A stretch of DNA of 6,721 nt from Flammeovirgaceae bacterium. Its GTDB lineage: Bacteria; Bacteroidota; Bacteroidia; Cytophagales; Cyclobacteriaceae. Under the pieces are notes generated by a model, which saw nothing but the letters and a program-made list of their open reading frames with translations, made no database searches and had not been told where the DNA came from. This document shows, piece by piece, positions 6,569 through 6,721 of the stretch (positions are counted from its first letter, which is position 1; each line of letters starts with the position of its first letter). Both the position numbers and the translations under genes were made by a program. The stretch lies in assembly GCA_947457025.1 (NCBI GenBank), contig CANGUI010000097.1:1-6721 (forward strand), given 5' to 3'.

Positions 6569-6582
6569 CATTGTTGCAATTA
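6560..6582. promoter_or_regulatory. Perfect 23-bp palindrome, candidate operator of the ABC operon
   Basis: The arm TAATTGCAACA (6560-6570) is followed by one central T (6571) and its exact reverse complement (6572-6582), giving 11-bp arms with no mismatch. It contains the bases serving as the -33 element of the promoter below, so a bound protein would block RNA polymerase. Odd-length palindromes of 19-23 bp with a single central base are typical of Fur-superfamily regulators (Fur, Zur, PerR), and the outer ATTG and inner ACA match the layout, though not every base, of enterobacterial Zur boxes. The regulator's identity is inferred. It is too short for a hairpin terminator and has no following T run. 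Confidence 0.7.
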
Positions 6583-6597
6583 CAAAGGTGACGAATT

Positions 6598-6721
6598 CTA
6601 CCCGATCGGCCTTACCATCACTTTGTCAATCTTCACGCCATCCATATCCAGCACTTCCAGCTGTAGTCCCTTCCACTGAATTTTCTCACCGGTGCGGGGA
6701 ATATGGGCAAGCCGATGGAGA
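6598..6721 (-). CDS. C-terminal end of a CorC/HlyC-family CBS-domain membrane protein (partial)
   Basis: Only the last 40 codons and the TAG stop (6598-6600) are in the window; the gene continues past the right edge. The readable tail ends in LEVLDMDGVKIDKVMV followed by RPIG, preceded by IPRTGEKIQWKG. This matches the small C-terminal CorC_HlyC (transporter-associated) domain, whose usual form is 'G.IP..GE...W.GL.FEV.DMDG.RIDKV.V'. Known of the family: membrane proteins with a DUF21/CNNM domain, a CBS pair and this C-terminal domain, linked to Mg2+/Co2+ transport; the Bacteroidota gliding protein GldE belongs here. Which member this is cannot be told from the tail. It ends 81 bp before the ATPase start and a promoter lies between, so it is probably a separate transcription unit. 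Confidence 0.85.
   Translation of the reverse strand, partial: LHRLAHIPRTGEKIQWKGLQLEVLDMDGVKIDKVMVRPIG

Noticed and set aside
1..6721. CRISPR array, tRNA or rRNA genes, intact insertion sequence
   Set aside because: No regularly spaced repeats, no cloverleaf or rRNA sequence, and no transposase-like frame with terminal inverted repeats were found on either strand.

Overview
The window looks like a chromosomal segment of a Bacteroidota bacterium, most likely of the Cytophagia type. Three things point there: a promoter of the TTG / TAnnTTTG class typical of that phylum, start codons without Shine-Dalgarno sequences, and ABC-2 permeases ending in DUF3526-like regions. Genus cannot be read from the sequence. 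Every convincing gene lies on the minus strand, so the text below runs from high to low coordinates.

Right end (6598-6721): the last 40 codons of a CorC/HlyC-family (CBS-domain, GldE-like) membrane protein. Next comes a short intergenic region (6517-6597) holding a promoter whose -33 element lies inside a perfect 23-bp palindrome (6560-6582), a strong candidate operator.

Central operon (about 6516 down to 2310): an ABC ATPase (5818-6516), two different 6-TM ABC-2/DUF3526 permeases (4394-5809 and 2957-4384), a DUF1826-family protein (2307-2972), and the start of a secreted protein (2310 downward). The genes are separated by 8-9 nt or overlap by 16 and 4 nt, so they should be co-transcribed and translationally coupled. 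ATPase and permeases would form one heteromeric membrane transporter. From memory, DUF1826 genes are often found with zinc-homeostasis genes. Together with a Fur/Zur-like palindrome this suggests, as inference only, a metal-responsive (zinc or iron limitation) operon.

Damaged zone (about 1000-2300): the secreted-protein gene keeps its signal peptide but meets an amber stop after 52 codons and loses coding character near 2000. Between about 1140 and 2001 lies some 860 bp with no credible gene. Its plus strand is purine-rich with several good hairpins, best explained as the 5' RNA part of a decayed, truncated group II intron (moderate to low confidence). On its far side (1002-1136) is the C-terminal scrap of a minus-strand protein.

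Left part (1-1001): an A+T-rich gene for a TMEM175/DUF1211 potassium-channel-like protein (227-835), then 226 bp without a gene but with small inverted repeats.
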